A DNA stretch of 64,000 nucleotides from Streptomyces sp. HB132 (GCF_016909575.1 NZ_JAFBGA010000001.1:310001-374000), one strand, 5' to 3'. Positions 40,498 to 50,182 are shown, counted from the first letter of the stretch. Notes: generated by a model not told the origin, from the sequence alone. Translations and numbers: made by a program.

Positions 40498-41727
40498 TCA
40501 CGACGAGGCGGTGATCCGCCCGGTGACCTCGCCGAGCCCGACCCGGGTGCCGTGCGGCCCGGGGGCCCAGGCGGTCAGGGTGACGGTGTCGCCGTCCTCC
40601 AGGAACGTCCGCTTGCCCTCGGCCAGGTCCAGCGGATCGCGGCCGTTCCAGGTCAGTTCGAGCAGGGAGCCGCGCTGCCCCGGCTCCGCGCCGCTGACGG
40701 TGCCCGATCCGTACAGGTCTCCCGTGCGCAGCGAGGCGCCGTTCACCGTCATCTGCGCCAGCTGCTGGGCGGCCGTCCAGTACATGGAGTCGAACGGCGG
40801 CTCGGAGACGGTCTGCCCGTTGATCTCCACGGAGATCCGGATGTCGAAGCCGCCCGGCTCCTCGTCGTCCGCGTCCTCCAGATACGGGAGCAGCTCGAGG
40901 TCCCGGGCGGGAGGTGCCGTGCGGGCCGCGTCCAGGGCCTCCAGCGGGGTGACCCACGCCGACACGGAAGTGGCGAAGGACTTGCCGAGGAACGGGCCCA
41001 GCGGCACGTACTCCCAGGCCTGGATGTCCCGCGCCGACCAGTCGTTGAGCAGGGAGAGCCCGAAGACGTGCTCACGGAAGTCCCCGAGCGATACGGGGGA
41101 GCCCTGCTCCGACGGCACGCCCACCACGAAGCCGACCTCTGCCTCGATGTCCAGCTTCACCGAGGGGCCGAAGACGGGGGCGGGGTCGGCCGGAGCCTTG
41201 CGCTGCCCCGATGGACGCACCACGTCCGTGCCGGAGACGACGACCGTGCCCGCACGCCCGTGGTAACCGATCGGCAGATGCTTCCAGTTGGGGGTGAGAG
41301 CCGCCCCGTCCGGGCGGAAGATCCGCCCCACGTTGGTCGCGTGGTGCTCGCTGGCGTAGAAGTCGACGTAGTCCGCCACCTCGTACGGCAGGTGCAGGGT
41401 CACCGAGTCGAGCGGGTACAGCAGTGGTTCCAGGTCCGGGCGGTGGGACGGGACCGTCACCCACGCCGTGAGTGCCCGGCGTACGTCCCGCCACGCGGTC
41501 CGCCCCGCCGCCAGCAGCGGCATCAGGCTCGGCTGGGCCAGCAGTCTGGCGTAGGGCGAACCCAGTGCGTGGGCCGCCGCTCCGGCGTCCAGCACATGTG
41601 TGCCCACACGGACTCCGACCCTTCGGTCCTCCGGGTGTCCGGGGGTGGAGAACACACCGTACGGAAGGTTGTGCGGACCGAAGGGATCGCCTTCGGCCAG
41701 GTCGAGCGGGCTGCTCTGCTCGGGCAT
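40498..41727 (-). CDS. fahA: Fumarylacetoacetase
   Basis: 409 residues. It hydrolyses 4-fumarylacetoacetate to fumarate and acetoacetate at the end of tyrosine/homogentisate breakdown. The N-terminal SH3-like domain (LPYGVFSTPG) and the catalytic fold carry family marks: DFYASEHHATNVGRIFR with the catalytic-dyad His, PIGYHGRAGTVVVSGTDV, the metal-binding Glu/Asp in DIEAEVGFVVG, and LLNDWSARDIQAWEY. GSGTVSG follows near the C-terminus. No other tyrosine-catabolic gene is adjacent, so it stands alone here. The promoter region holds CTTGAGG and CCTCAAG 36 bases apart (41751 and 41794), perhaps an operator. Confidence 0.94.
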   Translation of the reverse strand: MPEQSSPLDLAEGDPFGPHNLPYGVFSTPGHPEDRRVGVRVGTHVLDAGAAAHALGSPYARLLAQPSLMPLLAAGRTAWRDVRRALTAWVTVPSHRPDLEPLLYPLDSVTLHLPYEVADYVDFYASEHHATNVGRIFRPDGAALTPNWKHLPIGYHGRAGTVVVSGTDVVRPSGQRKAPADPAPVFGPSVKLDIEAEVGFVVGVPSEQGSPVSLGDFREHVFGLSLLNDWSARDIQAWEYVPLGPFLGKSFATSVSAWVTPLEALDAARTAPPARDLELLPYLEDADDEEPGGFDIRISVEINGQTVSEPPFDSMYWTAAQQLAQMTVNGASLRTGDLYGSGTVSGAEPGQRGSLLELTWNGRDPLDLAEGKRTFLEDGDTVTLTAWAPGPHGTRVGLGEVTGRITASS

Positions 41728-41837
41728 CTGTCGCTGCCCCTTTCCAGTCGCTTGAGGAACACGTTACGTCGCCGTCGCCGGTCGGCGGCAGTGCCTCAAG
41801 TAGGCGTAATGCCCGGAAAGTTACGTGATAACCCTGC

Positions 41838-43832
41838 TCAGCCCGCCGTCCGCGGGATCCGTTTCTCCCAGGTCCGGTGAAAGACGACCTCGTCGCCGTC
41901 CTTGCACACCACCTCGTTGGACGTGATGAAGTCGTCGGCGTCCGAGCTGAGCTCCGAACGCGTCTCGACCCGTACGTCCCAGGACATCTCCGGCCGGTGC
42001 AGCCGGATCGTCCAGTCCGAACGGGCCCTGCCCGACAGCGGGTCGTCCTGCTGGATCGTGTACGTCTCCAGGGCGTCCTCGGTGAACTCCAGCCCGTCGG
42101 GATAGATCCGTGTGCCGCCGTAGCGCGGATCCACCTCCAGACGCCACTCGCCCTTGGCGACGTCGCGGACCACCAGGCGCTCCGGACGCTGCTCGTCGAA
42201 CGTGGCCGGGTGGACGACGCCGAGCGGCTCCGCCTGCTCCGGTGCGCCGAAGGTGATGCCCGGGTCCTCGGTGTGCCGGCGCACCGGGAGCTCGACGAGG
42301 CTGCCCTCCGCCTCCAGCGTGAAGCCCGCCGAACCGGCCTGGGGCCAGATCCACGGCCAGTACGAGGAGGAGAGGGCGACCCTGATCCGGTGGCCGGGCG
42401 GGAAGGTGTGCCCGATGCCGTTCAGCTCGAAGTTCACGTATTCGGCCTCCCCGACGGGCCAGTCCTCCGCGCGGTCGCGCCCGTGACGGGTGGCCAGATT
42501 GAGGGCGCCGCGGGTCACCAGGGTGGAGGCACCGTCCGGGGCCACGTCGCAGAGCCGGGCGATCACCTGGCCGCGCGGTACGTCCATCCGGAGCAGGAGC
42601 GTCACCCGGGCGCGGCCGAGGATCTCGATCGGGGCGTCCTCGACGGGGAACTCGAAGCACACCGACTTGGCGTCCTCGTCCCGCTGGTCCGGCGGCAGGT
42701 CGGCGTCGTTGCCGAACGGGAAGAAGCGGCCCGCGTCGAGTCCCGTCTGCTGCGGCGACCGGACGATCTGCGCCCCGCCCCCCAGGGCGTACGTGACCGG
42801 GGCGACGTTCTCCGACGGCCAGGCCGCGTCGCCGACCCAGCGGCCCGGCAGCGTCTCGTAGACGGTGGCGGGGCGGTGCGAGCCGCTGATCCAGGACCGC
42901 AGCAGGGGCTCGTTCATCACCCCGGTGTCCTCGTCCTTGAGGTGCTGGTCCCACCAGCGCAGCGTCTCCTGGAGGAAGCCGATGGCCGGTCCCGGGGGGA
43001 GCCCGCGGTCCGGGTACTGGTGCGACCAGGGGCCGATCAGTCCGCGTACCTGCCCGGGGTCCAGATGCTCGACGAGCCTCAGGACCGTGTCGCGGTACGG
43101 GTCGTGCCAGCCGCCCACCGCCAGGACCTTCGCCCGGATCGCGCCGTAGTCCTCGCAGACGCTGCCGTGCTTCCAGTAGTCGTCGCGGGTCTGGTGCGCC
43201 AGCCACGTGTGGATGAACGGCTCCACCTTCTCGAGTCTCCGCAGCCACATGTCCCGCCAGTCGTCGCCGACGTCCGCCGGGTCCGGGGGACGCGAGACGA
43301 AAGCCAGCATGGTGGAGGCCCACGCGTGCATGTCCACGCCCAGGACGGAGCCGCCCATGTAGTGGACGTCGTTGTCGTAGCGGTCGTCGGCCGAGCAGAC
43401 GGTCACGATCGCCTTCAGGGGCTCCGGCGCGAGCGCGGCGATCTGGAGCGAGTTGAAGCCGCCCCAGGAGATGCCGAACATGCCGACCCGGCCCGAGCAC
43501 CACTCCTGCTGGGCCAGCCAGTGCACGACGGCGACCCCGTCGGCGAGCTCCGTCGCGTCGTACTCGTCACCCGGCATGCCCTCGCTGTTGCCGTGCCCCC
43601 GGACGTCCACGCGCACGGAGGCATAGCCATGGCCCGCGTACCAGGGGTGGCGCTGCCAGTCACGCGGCGCCGTCCAGTCGCTGAGCCGGTAGGGCAGGTA
43701 CTCCAGCAGCGCGGGCACCGGCTCGTCGGTGACCGGCCGCCAGATCCTGGCGTACAGCTGCGTGCCGTCCGCGAGGGGGATGTAGAGGTCCTCGTGGGTG
43801 GTCTCGTACGGGAGATCGGTGCGGATGTGCAT
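41838..43832 (-). CDS. CocE/NonD (X-Pro dipeptidyl-peptidase-like) serine hydrolase
   Basis: 664 residues. An N-terminal alpha/beta-hydrolase domain has nucleophile Ser122 in GISWGG, an Asp in GGWHDPYRD and a His in GPWSHQYP. The C-terminal jelly-roll PepX_C domain (from about residue 345) includes GQVIARLCDVAPDGAS and FPPGHRIRVALSSSYWPW. No signal peptide, so cytoplasmic. The family contains cocaine esterase and Xaa-Pro dipeptidyl peptidases. The gene is ten bases downstream of a peptide transporter on the same strand, so cleavage of an imported peptide is the best guess; ester or amide substrates remain possible. Confidence 0.88.
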   Translation of the reverse strand: MHIRTDLPYETTHEDLYIPLADGTQLYARIWRPVTDEPVPALLEYLPYRLSDWTAPRDWQRHPWYAGHGYASVRVDVRGHGNSEGMPGDEYDATELADGVAVVHWLAQQEWCSGRVGMFGISWGGFNSLQIAALAPEPLKAIVTVCSADDRYDNDVHYMGGSVLGVDMHAWASTMLAFVSRPPDPADVGDDWRDMWLRRLEKVEPFIHTWLAHQTRDDYWKHGSVCEDYGAIRAKVLAVGGWHDPYRDTVLRLVEHLDPGQVRGLIGPWSHQYPDRGLPPGPAIGFLQETLRWWDQHLKDEDTGVMNEPLLRSWISGSHRPATVYETLPGRWVGDAAWPSENVAPVTYALGGGAQIVRSPQQTGLDAGRFFPFGNDADLPPDQRDEDAKSVCFEFPVEDAPIEILGRARVTLLLRMDVPRGQVIARLCDVAPDGASTLVTRGALNLATRHGRDRAEDWPVGEAEYVNFELNGIGHTFPPGHRIRVALSSSYWPWIWPQAGSAGFTLEAEGSLVELPVRRHTEDPGITFGAPEQAEPLGVVHPATFDEQRPERLVVRDVAKGEWRLEVDPRYGGTRIYPDGLEFTEDALETYTIQQDDPLSGRARSDWTIRLHRPEMSWDVRVETRSELSSDADDFITSNEVVCKDGDEVVFHRTWEKRIPRTAG

Positions 43833-43841
43833 GGCTGTACC

Positions 43842-45341
43842 TCAGTGGACGGGGTGCATGGTGCGCCTGAGCCAGGGAGCGGCGGCGATGACGGCCACAC
43901 CGGCCGCCACCGCGATGGCGCCATTGACACCGAAGTAGGCGGGGTTGGAGACCTCGCCGTAGAGCTTCACGATCTGTGCCTGGATGCCGTTGGCGAGGGC
44001 CAGGGACAGGAACCACAGCGCCATCGTCTGGCTGGCGAAGGCCTTGGGGGCGAGCTTCGTGGTGGCGGACATGCCGGAGGTCTCCAGCAGGATGTCCCCG
44101 AGGCCGAGCAGCAGATAGGAACCGACGATCCACCAGGCGGCCATCTTGTAGGTCTCGTCGGCGTGACCCGAGGTCGGCAGGACCATCAGGAGGAAGGACA
44201 GACCGCCGAGGATCACCCCGATGGCGATCTTGTTCGAGGCGTGCGGCTGGCGCGGGCCCATCCTGGCCCACACGGCGGCCACGACAGGGGCCAGCGCGAC
44301 CTCGAAGGCACCCAGCGCGGAGGCGTACCAGCTCGCCGGGAAGTGGAAGCCGAAGATCTCCGCGCGGGCGTTCGTCGAGGCGAGCAGGATCATGGTCGAG
44401 TAGGCCTGGAACAGGATGAAGTTGAAGACGACGGAGGCCAGGAACAGCACGACGTACGGCCGGAGCCTGCCGCGTTCCTCCGCGGTGACCCGGGGGCTCC
44501 TGAACATCACGACGAAGTAGACGACGGGTGCGATCACCGAGACGAGGGTGAGCACGTCGACGAACCGGTCCATCGTGAGCCAGCCGGCCAGTGCCAGGGC
44601 CGTCGCCACCAGCGCGACCACCACGACGCCGGCCACGATCGTCAGCACGGCCCGGCGCATCGGCCCCGGGGCGAGCGCGTACTCCCCCGAGTGCTTTCGC
44701 CCGGCCAGGTGACGCCGGCCGGCGACGTACTGGATCAGACCGAGCGTCATACCGAACGCCGCGGCCGAGAAACCCCAGTGCCAGCTCGCGTGCTCACCCA
44801 GCCAGCCGGTGACCAGCGGGCCGGCGAAGGCCCCGATGTTGATGCCCATGTAGTACAGCGCGAAGCCGGCGTCGCGACGGTTGTCCTCGGTGCCGTAGAG
44901 CTTGCCGACCATCGAGGCCACATTGGGCTTGAGCAGGCCCGTGCCCGCGCTGATCAGACCGAGGCCCACCCAGGTCATGGTGGCCGTCGGCACCGCCATG
45001 GCGTAGTGGCCGCAGGCGATGAGGATGCCGCCGTACAGGACGGCGCGGTACGAACCGAGGATCCGGTCGGCCAGCCAGCCGCCCGCGACCGACACGAGAT
45101 AGACGAGGGTGCCGTAGGCGGCGGACACCGAGGCGGCGGTGCCAGGGTCCATGCCCATGCCGCCGTCGGAGACCGTGTCGGCGAAGAAGAGGACCAGGAT
45201 GGCCTGCATCCCGAGGAACGAGAAACGCTCCCAGACCTCCAGCCCGGACAGGGTCATCAGGCCCCGCGGCTGGCCGAAGAAGGCGTGATCGTCTCCGGGC
45301 GGCGGCTGGGCCGGTTCGGTACCGGTCGCGGTGTGGGACAA
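43842..45341 (-). CDS. POT/PTR family proton-coupled peptide transporter
   Basis: 499 residues if started at TTG 45341, which has AGGAG eight bases upstream; the reading frame is open far beyond, and no better-placed ATG or GTG precedes the first helix. About 12-14 transmembrane helices. The POT signature WERFSFLGMQAILVLFF in helix 1 contains the E-x-x-F-Y-like proton motif written here E-R-F-S-F. The PTR2 motif is GGWLADRILGSYRAVLYGG, followed by GTGLLKPNVASMVG. It imports di- and tripeptides with protons. It forms a probable two-gene operon with the CocE-type hydrolase and is divergent from the prenyl synthase. Confidence 0.9.
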   Translation of the reverse strand: MSHTATGTEPAQPPPGDDHAFFGQPRGLMTLSGLEVWERFSFLGMQAILVLFFADTVSDGGMGMDPGTAASVSAAYGTLVYLVSVAGGWLADRILGSYRAVLYGGILIACGHYAMAVPTATMTWVGLGLISAGTGLLKPNVASMVGKLYGTEDNRRDAGFALYYMGINIGAFAGPLVTGWLGEHASWHWGFSAAAFGMTLGLIQYVAGRRHLAGRKHSGEYALAPGPMRRAVLTIVAGVVVVALVATALALAGWLTMDRFVDVLTLVSVIAPVVYFVVMFRSPRVTAEERGRLRPYVVLFLASVVFNFILFQAYSTMILLASTNARAEIFGFHFPASWYASALGAFEVALAPVVAAVWARMGPRQPHASNKIAIGVILGGLSFLLMVLPTSGHADETYKMAAWWIVGSYLLLGLGDILLETSGMSATTKLAPKAFASQTMALWFLSLALANGIQAQIVKLYGEVSNPAYFGVNGAIAVAAGVAVIAAAPWLRRTMHPVH

Positions 45342-45497
45342 AACGACAACTCCTGATCGTATGAGCTGATGCCGAACATACCGGCGGTGGCGGGAAGGCG
45401 CCCACGGTGATCCAAAGGGGACCGGATACGCTGAGTTGATTGAGGACAGCGACACATCGACATTCCGTGTGATCGTCAGCAGACAGGAGATCCCCTC

Positions 45498-46508
45498 GTG
45501 ACCGTCGTCGGGCCGTTCGGGCTGAGCGTGCGGGACCAGGCACTTGAGGCCGATGTCCAGGCCGGTTTGGCCGCTGTCGAGGCGGGGCTGCTGGCTGCCA
45601 CCAAGAGCGAGGTCCCGTTCATCACGGAGGCCGCGCAGCATCTCGTCAGCGCGGGTGGCAAGCGTTTCCGGCCGCTCCTGGTGATGCTCGCATCCCAGTT
45701 CGGTGACCCCGATGCGCCGGGTGTGGTCCCCGCGGCCGTGGTCGTCGAGCTGACGCACCTGGCGACGCTGTACCACGACGACGTGATGGACGAGGCAGAC
45801 GTACGCCGCGGGGTGGACAGCGCCAACACCCGCTGGGGCAACTCCGTCGCCGTACTGACGGGCGACTTCCTCTTCGCCCGTGCCTCGCACATCCTGGCCG
45901 ACCTCGGGCCGGAGGCCGTCCGTATCCAGGCGGAGGCGTTCGAACGCCTGGTCACCGGTCAGATCCTCGAGACCGCGGGCCCGCGCGACGGCCGCGACCC
46001 CGTCGACCACTACATGGACGTCCTCGGTGGCAAGACCGGCTCGCTGGTCGCCGTGGCCGGCCGGTTCGGCGCCCTGATGGCGGGGGCCGACGAGTCGGTC
46101 GTCGACATCCTGACCCAGTACGGCGAGCGTCTCGGTATCGCCTTCCAGCTCGCCGACGACGTCCTGGACATCGCCTCCGACTCCCACGAGTCGGGCAAGA
46201 CGCCGGGCACCGACCTGCGCGAGGGCATCCCCACCCTGCCGGTCCTCCACCTGCGCGCGCGGGCGGCGGCCGAAGGGCGTCCGGAGGACACGGCGCTCGT
46301 GGAACTGCTGGACGGCGACCTCGGTGACGACGCCCGGCTCGCGCAGGCGCTGCGCGGGCTGCGTGCCCACCCGGCACTCGAACAGGCGCGGCGCGACACC
46401 GTCCGCTACGCCCAGGAGGCACGCGCGGTGCTGGCACCGCTGCCCGAGTGCTACGCGAAGGCAGCACTCGAAGAACTGTGCGACGCCGTGGTGCACCGCG
46501 CGGGCTGA
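45498..46508 (+). CDS. Long-chain all-trans polyprenyl diphosphate synthase (menaquinone tail)
   Basis: 336 residues, GTG start behind AGGAG. Class I prenyltransferase: first Asp-rich motif DDVMD at 94-98, second DDVLD near 219, and GKRFRPLL for isopentenyl diphosphate binding. The residues five and four before the first motif are Ala89 and Thr90, both small, which fits long products (C35-C45) and not C15/C20. Streptomycetes use MK-9, so a nonaprenyl product is the likely one, by inference. It lies within the same chromosomal neighbourhood as mqn, menG and nuo genes. Confidence 0.9.
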   Translation: MTVVGPFGLSVRDQALEADVQAGLAAVEAGLLAATKSEVPFITEAAQHLVSAGGKRFRPLLVMLASQFGDPDAPGVVPAAVVVELTHLATLYHDDVMDEADVRRGVDSANTRWGNSVAVLTGDFLFARASHILADLGPEAVRIQAEAFERLVTGQILETAGPRDGRDPVDHYMDVLGGKTGSLVAVAGRFGALMAGADESVVDILTQYGERLGIAFQLADDVLDIASDSHESGKTPGTDLREGIPTLPVLHLRARAAAEGRPEDTALVELLDGDLGDDARLAQALRGLRAHPALEQARRDTVRYAQEARAVLAPLPECYAKAALEELCDAVVHRAG

Positions 46509-46767
46509 CGCCACCACGTGCGGGACCGACCCGAGAACCTCGGCCGGCCCACACGTGCCCGGTGGACCCCTAAGGGCTCGCCGGGCCGCGCGGCACCGGG
46601 GTCATCCCGTAGAGGTACGCGCACTTGCTCCCGAGGGCTGACGCTTGACCCCGCCCGATTTGGTCAGATGGAGAACAACCACTCCTGACCACATCGGGTG
46701 AGAATGGCGGCGGGGAGTGGACGAGTGCAACGGGATGGCAGCCGCCGACCACGGAGGTAGAGCACAC

Positions 46768-48000
46768 ATGGCACCGAACGACAGCGCAGAGACCAACGGC
46801 GAGGCCACGGGCACTGTCGTGGGCCGTCGGAAGGCGGCGCGCTACATCGTCCCGTTCGCGGTGGCGGGAGTGGCGGCGGCGACGATCGGGCTCGTCCCGG
46901 CGCTCGCTGACTCCGGCGACCCGGAGCTGCCGGACATCACGGCGCAGGAACTCATCGAGAAGATCGCCGCGTCGGACCAGGAGCAGCTGTCTGGCACGGT
47001 GAAGGTCAGCACCGACCTCGGCATCCCGTCGCTCGGCGGGCTGGCGGGCTCGTTCGCACCGGGCGGCAAGCAGGGGGAGTCGAGCGCGTCCCCCGACGCC
47101 AAGCTGATGGAGCTCGCGTCCGGTACGCACACGCTCCGGGTCGCGGCCGACGGGCCCGACAAGCAGCGCCTGTCGATCCTCGGCGAGGGCTCGGAGTACA
47201 GCCTCGTCCACAACGGGGATGACGTCTGGGGCTACGACAGCGAGAGCAACGAGGTCTACCACGCCGAGTCCGACGGGAAGGAGCGTGCGGGCGGCAAGGC
47301 CGGCGAGCACAAGACGCCGAAGGGGATGCCGGGCACTCCCAAGGAGCTCGCCGAGGAGGCGCTCGCCGCGGCGGGTGACACCACGTCCGTCACCGTCGAC
47401 GGCACGGCGCAGGTGGCGGGGCGCGACGCCTACAAGCTCCTGATCAAGCCGAAGCAGTCCGGTTCGACGATCGGCTCCGTCACGGTGGCGGTCGACGCCT
47501 CGACCGGCGTACCGCTGAAGTTCACCCTGGCCCCGAGCAGCGGCGGCAAGGCCGCGGTCGACGCCGGCTTCACGTCGGTCGACTTCACGAAGCCCGACGC
47601 CTCCTCCTTCTCCTTCACCCCGCCCAAGGGCGCGAAGGTCACCGAGGCCGACGAGCTGCAGGCCGAGGCGGAGAAGAAGGGTTCGGCGGACAAGGCGCGG
47701 AAGGACCTGGGCGCGCTGGAGGACTTCAAGGGCCTCAACGTCATCGGCAAGGGCTGGAACGCCGTCGCCGCCATCGAGCTCCCCGGCGGGGCGGCGATGC
47801 CGGCCCAGGGCTCCGGCGACGTACCCGCGCAGGCGCAGCAGTTCCTCGACGCGCTCGGCGACAAGGTCAGCGGTGACTTCGGCTCGGGCACGGTCTTCAG
47901 GACGCGCCTGGTCAACGCGCTGCTCACGGACGACGGCAAGGTCTACGTCGGCGCGGTCACCGAGGACGCGCTGGTGAAGGCGGCCGACGCCGCCGAGTAG
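46768..48000 (+). CDS. Exported LolA/LppX-fold (DUF2092-like) protein
   Basis: 410 residues from ATG at 46768 behind GGAGGT. A basic N-terminus and a hydrophobic helix (YIVPFAVAGVAAATIGLVPALADS) act as signal or anchor; there is no lipobox Cys. The mature part reads LTAQELIEKI-type, then VKVSTDLGIPSLGG, YSLVHNGDDVWGYDSESN and DGTAQVAGRDAYKLLIKPK. That is the repeating curved-sheet pattern of LolA-like lipoprotein carriers and actinobacterial outer-surface sensors. It may bind a lipid or regulate a neighbouring sigma factor, but neither can be seen here. A hairpin terminator follows. Confidence 0.8.
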   Translation: MAPNDSAETNGEATGTVVGRRKAARYIVPFAVAGVAAATIGLVPALADSGDPELPDITAQELIEKIAASDQEQLSGTVKVSTDLGIPSLGGLAGSFAPGGKQGESSASPDAKLMELASGTHTLRVAADGPDKQRLSILGEGSEYSLVHNGDDVWGYDSESNEVYHAESDGKERAGGKAGEHKTPKGMPGTPKELAEEALAAAGDTTSVTVDGTAQVAGRDAYKLLIKPKQSGSTIGSVTVAVDASTGVPLKFTLAPSSGGKAAVDAGFTSVDFTKPDASSFSFTPPKGAKVTEADELQAEAEKKGSADKARKDLGALEDFKGLNVIGKGWNAVAAIELPGGAAMPAQGSGDVPAQAQQFLDALGDKVSGDFGSGTVFRTRLVNALLTDDGKVYVGAVTEDALVKAADAAE

Positions 48001-48017
48001 GACGCACGCCGTACACC

Positions 48018-48050
48018 CCGCCCCGTCGTACGCTCCGTACGGCGGGGCGG
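48018..48050 (+). terminator. Terminator after the LolA-like gene
   Basis: 15-bp stem, 48018-48032 with 48036-48050, loop CTC, one G-T wobble position. Confidence 0.7.
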
Positions 48051-48129
48051 CTCGTCCTGCGAGGCGGGGCGGCGGCCACAGGGCGTACGACACGGGCGCC
48101 GGACGCGGCGGGACGGACCGGGAGCGGGC

Positions 48130-49122
48130 ATGACCGACACAGCGGCCGCTACGGCGGACACCGGGCCGGACGCGGGGCCGGACTCCGGCAGCGTGATCGT
48201 GACGCGCGGGCTCACCAAGCGTTACCGGGGCGGGCAGTCGGCCGTGGACGGACTCGACCTCGCCGTTCCCTCCGGAAGCGTCTTCGGCTTCCTCGGGCCC
48301 AACGGCTCGGGCAAGACCACCACGATCCGGATGCTCATGGGGCTCATCGCCCCCACCTCCGGCACCGCACACGTCCTGGGCCGCCCCATGCCGGCCGCAT
48401 CCCGCAGCGTGCTTCCGCAGGTGGGCGCGCTCATCGAAGGGCCCGCGCTGTACGGGTTCCTGACGGGCCGCGGCAATCTCGTACGCTTCGACTCCGCCGA
48501 CCCGGCGGCCGATCCGCGTACCCGGCGCACGCGCGTGGAGAACGCCCTGGAGCGGGTCGGACTCGGCGCCGCGGCCGGCAAGAAGGCCAGGACGTACTCA
48601 CTCGGGATGAAACAACGCCTCGGGCTGGCCGCGGCCCTCCTCCAGCCGCGCAGACTGCTCGTGCTGGACGAACCGACCAACGGCCTCGACCCGCAGGGCA
48701 TGCGCGAGATCCGTTCCCTGGTCCGGGAGCTGGCGGCGGAGGGAACCACCGTCTTCCTCTCGTCCCACCTGCTCGACGAGATCGAACAGGTCTGCACCCA
48801 CGCGGCGGTCATGGCCCGCGGCAGGCTCCTGGTGCAGGGGCCCGTCGCCGCACTCGCCGCGGGCGCCCGCGGCCGGCTCACCGTCACCACCCCCGACCCG
48901 GTCGACGCCGCCCGCATCCTGGCGGAACACGGGGCGACGGGCCTCGTGACCGACGGGGACCGGGTGAGCGCCGACGCGCCACCGGGCGGGGTGGAGCCGG
49001 CGGACCTCAACGCCGCCCTCGTGCGCGGCGGCGTACGCGTACGCGCCTTCGGCATCGAACGGGCCTCGCTCGAGGACGCCTTCGTCGCACTCACCGGAGA
49101 GGGATTCGATGTCGCAGGCTGA
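48130..49122 (+). CDS. ABC transporter ATP-binding protein (exporter type)
   Basis: 330 residues, ATG behind GGGAGC. Walker A GPNGSGKTT, signature YSLGMKQRLGLA, Walker B LLVLDEPTNGLDP, switch His in SSHLLDEIEQ. The C-terminal 90 residues have a DUF4162-like regulatory extension (GRLTVTTPDPVDAARILAEHGATG). This fits the DrrA/CcmA exporter class, which moves drugs, lipids or peptides outward. It overlaps the permease gene by 14 bases and the pair is followed by a TetR gene, a common drug-export arrangement. Substrate unknown. Confidence 0.92.
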   Translation: MTDTAAATADTGPDAGPDSGSVIVTRGLTKRYRGGQSAVDGLDLAVPSGSVFGFLGPNGSGKTTTIRMLMGLIAPTSGTAHVLGRPMPAASRSVLPQVGALIEGPALYGFLTGRGNLVRFDSADPAADPRTRRTRVENALERVGLGAAAGKKARTYSLGMKQRLGLAAALLQPRRLLVLDEPTNGLDPQGMREIRSLVRELAAEGTTVFLSSHLLDEIEQVCTHAAVMARGRLLVQGPVAALAAGARGRLTVTTPDPVDAARILAEHGATGLVTDGDRVSADAPPGGVEPADLNAALVRGGVRVRAFGIERASLEDAFVALTGEGFDVAG

Positions 49123-49996
49123 ACTCACGGCGGTACCCGCACCCCGCACCCCGCTCCGTGCGCTGTGGGCGTTCGGCATCCTCCGCTCCGAACTGGCCAC
49201 CACGCTCCGCCGGTGGCGCACTCTCGCCCTGCTCGGGGTGCTGGCGGCCGTGCCCGTCCTGATCGGGATCGCCGTCCGGATCGAGACCGGCGACGGCTCG
49301 CGGGGCGGGCCCGACGGCGGTGGAGGCCCGGCCTTCCTCTCCCAGGTCACCGGCAACGGGCTGTTCCTGGTCTTCGCGGCGTTCTCCGCGACGCTCCCCG
49401 TCTTCCTCCCGATGGCCGTCGGTGTCGTCGCGGGCGATTCGGTCGCGGGCGAGGCGAGCGGCGGCACCCTGCGCTACCTGCTGGTCGCACCGGCGGGCCG
49501 CACCCGGCTGCTGCTCGCGAAGTACGCCTCCGTGCTGGTGTTCTGCCTGGTCGCCACCCTGGTCGTTGCGGCGTCCGCGCTCGCGACCGGGGCGCTGCTC
49601 TTTCCCGTCGGTGAGGTCACGACGATCTCGGGGACCCGGATCGGCTTCGGCGAAGGACTTCTGCGGGCCGGACTGATCGCGGTCGCCGTGGCGGTGTCCC
49701 TCATCGGTTTCGCCGCGCTGGGCCTCTTCGTCTCGACGCTCACCGACAGCGGGATCGCGGCGATGGCGGCCACGGTCGGGGTGCTGATCACCGTGCAGAT
49801 CCTGGATACGATGCCCCAGCTCGACGGGATCCACCCGTATCTCTTCCCGCACTACTGGCTGTCCTTCACGGACCTCTTGCGCGATCCGGTGTACTGGGAC
49901 GAGATGACCAGGAATCTGGGTCTGCAGGCGCTGTACGCGGCGGTGTTCGGCTCCGCTGCCTGGGCGCGCTTCACGACGAAGGACGTCAGCGTCTGA
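49109..49996 (+). CDS. ABC transporter permease (ABC-2 type)
   Basis: 295 residues, overlapping the ATPase gene by 14 bases. Six hydrophobic segments are present: LALLGVLAAVPVLIGIAVRI, LFLVFAAFSATLPVFLPMAVGVVAG and so on, ending LYAAVFGSAAWARF. The conserved ABC-2 stretch SVAGEASGGTLRYLLVAPAG follows the second helix. It is the membrane partner of the upstream ATPase; each would dimerise. No periplasmic binding protein gene is nearby, which fits an exporter. Confidence 0.88.
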   Translation: MSQAELTAVPAPRTPLRALWAFGILRSELATTLRRWRTLALLGVLAAVPVLIGIAVRIETGDGSRGGPDGGGGPAFLSQVTGNGLFLVFAAFSATLPVFLPMAVGVVAGDSVAGEASGGTLRYLLVAPAGRTRLLLAKYASVLVFCLVATLVVAASALATGALLFPVGEVTTISGTRIGFGEGLLRAGLIAVAVAVSLIGFAALGLFVSTLTDSGIAAMAATVGVLITVQILDTMPQLDGIHPYLFPHYWLSFTDLLRDPVYWDEMTRNLGLQALYAAVFGSAAWARFTTKDVSV

Positions 49997-50088
49997 GCGA
50001 GGAGGGCACGGGCCGCCCGTACCGTCGGCCGGTCGAGCCGTCCCCCGATCGGCTCGTCGCGGCACGAACGGCACGAACGGTGTGCTCC

Positions 50089-50117
50089 ACGGAACGTCAC
50101 GACACGGTACGTTCCGT
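50089..50117. promoter_or_regulatory. 9-bp inverted repeat, candidate TetR operator
   Basis: ACGGAACGT (50089-50097), 11 bases, ACGTTCCGT (50109-50117). The arms are exact complements. It is located between the ABC permease and the TetR gene, about 70 bases upstream of the probable transcript start. Confidence 0.55.
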
Positions 50118-50182
50118 TTCCAGCCTGGTCATTGTTCGACTTCTGGCGACGACCTGTCAACAAGCGGTGGGCGTAATCCCCC

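Noticed and set aside
41877..45356. Long plus-strand open frame opposite the CocE hydrolase and peptide transporter genes
   Set aside because: A shadow of the real minus-strand genes; the translation is low-complexity Gly/Arg/Val/His with no family similarity.
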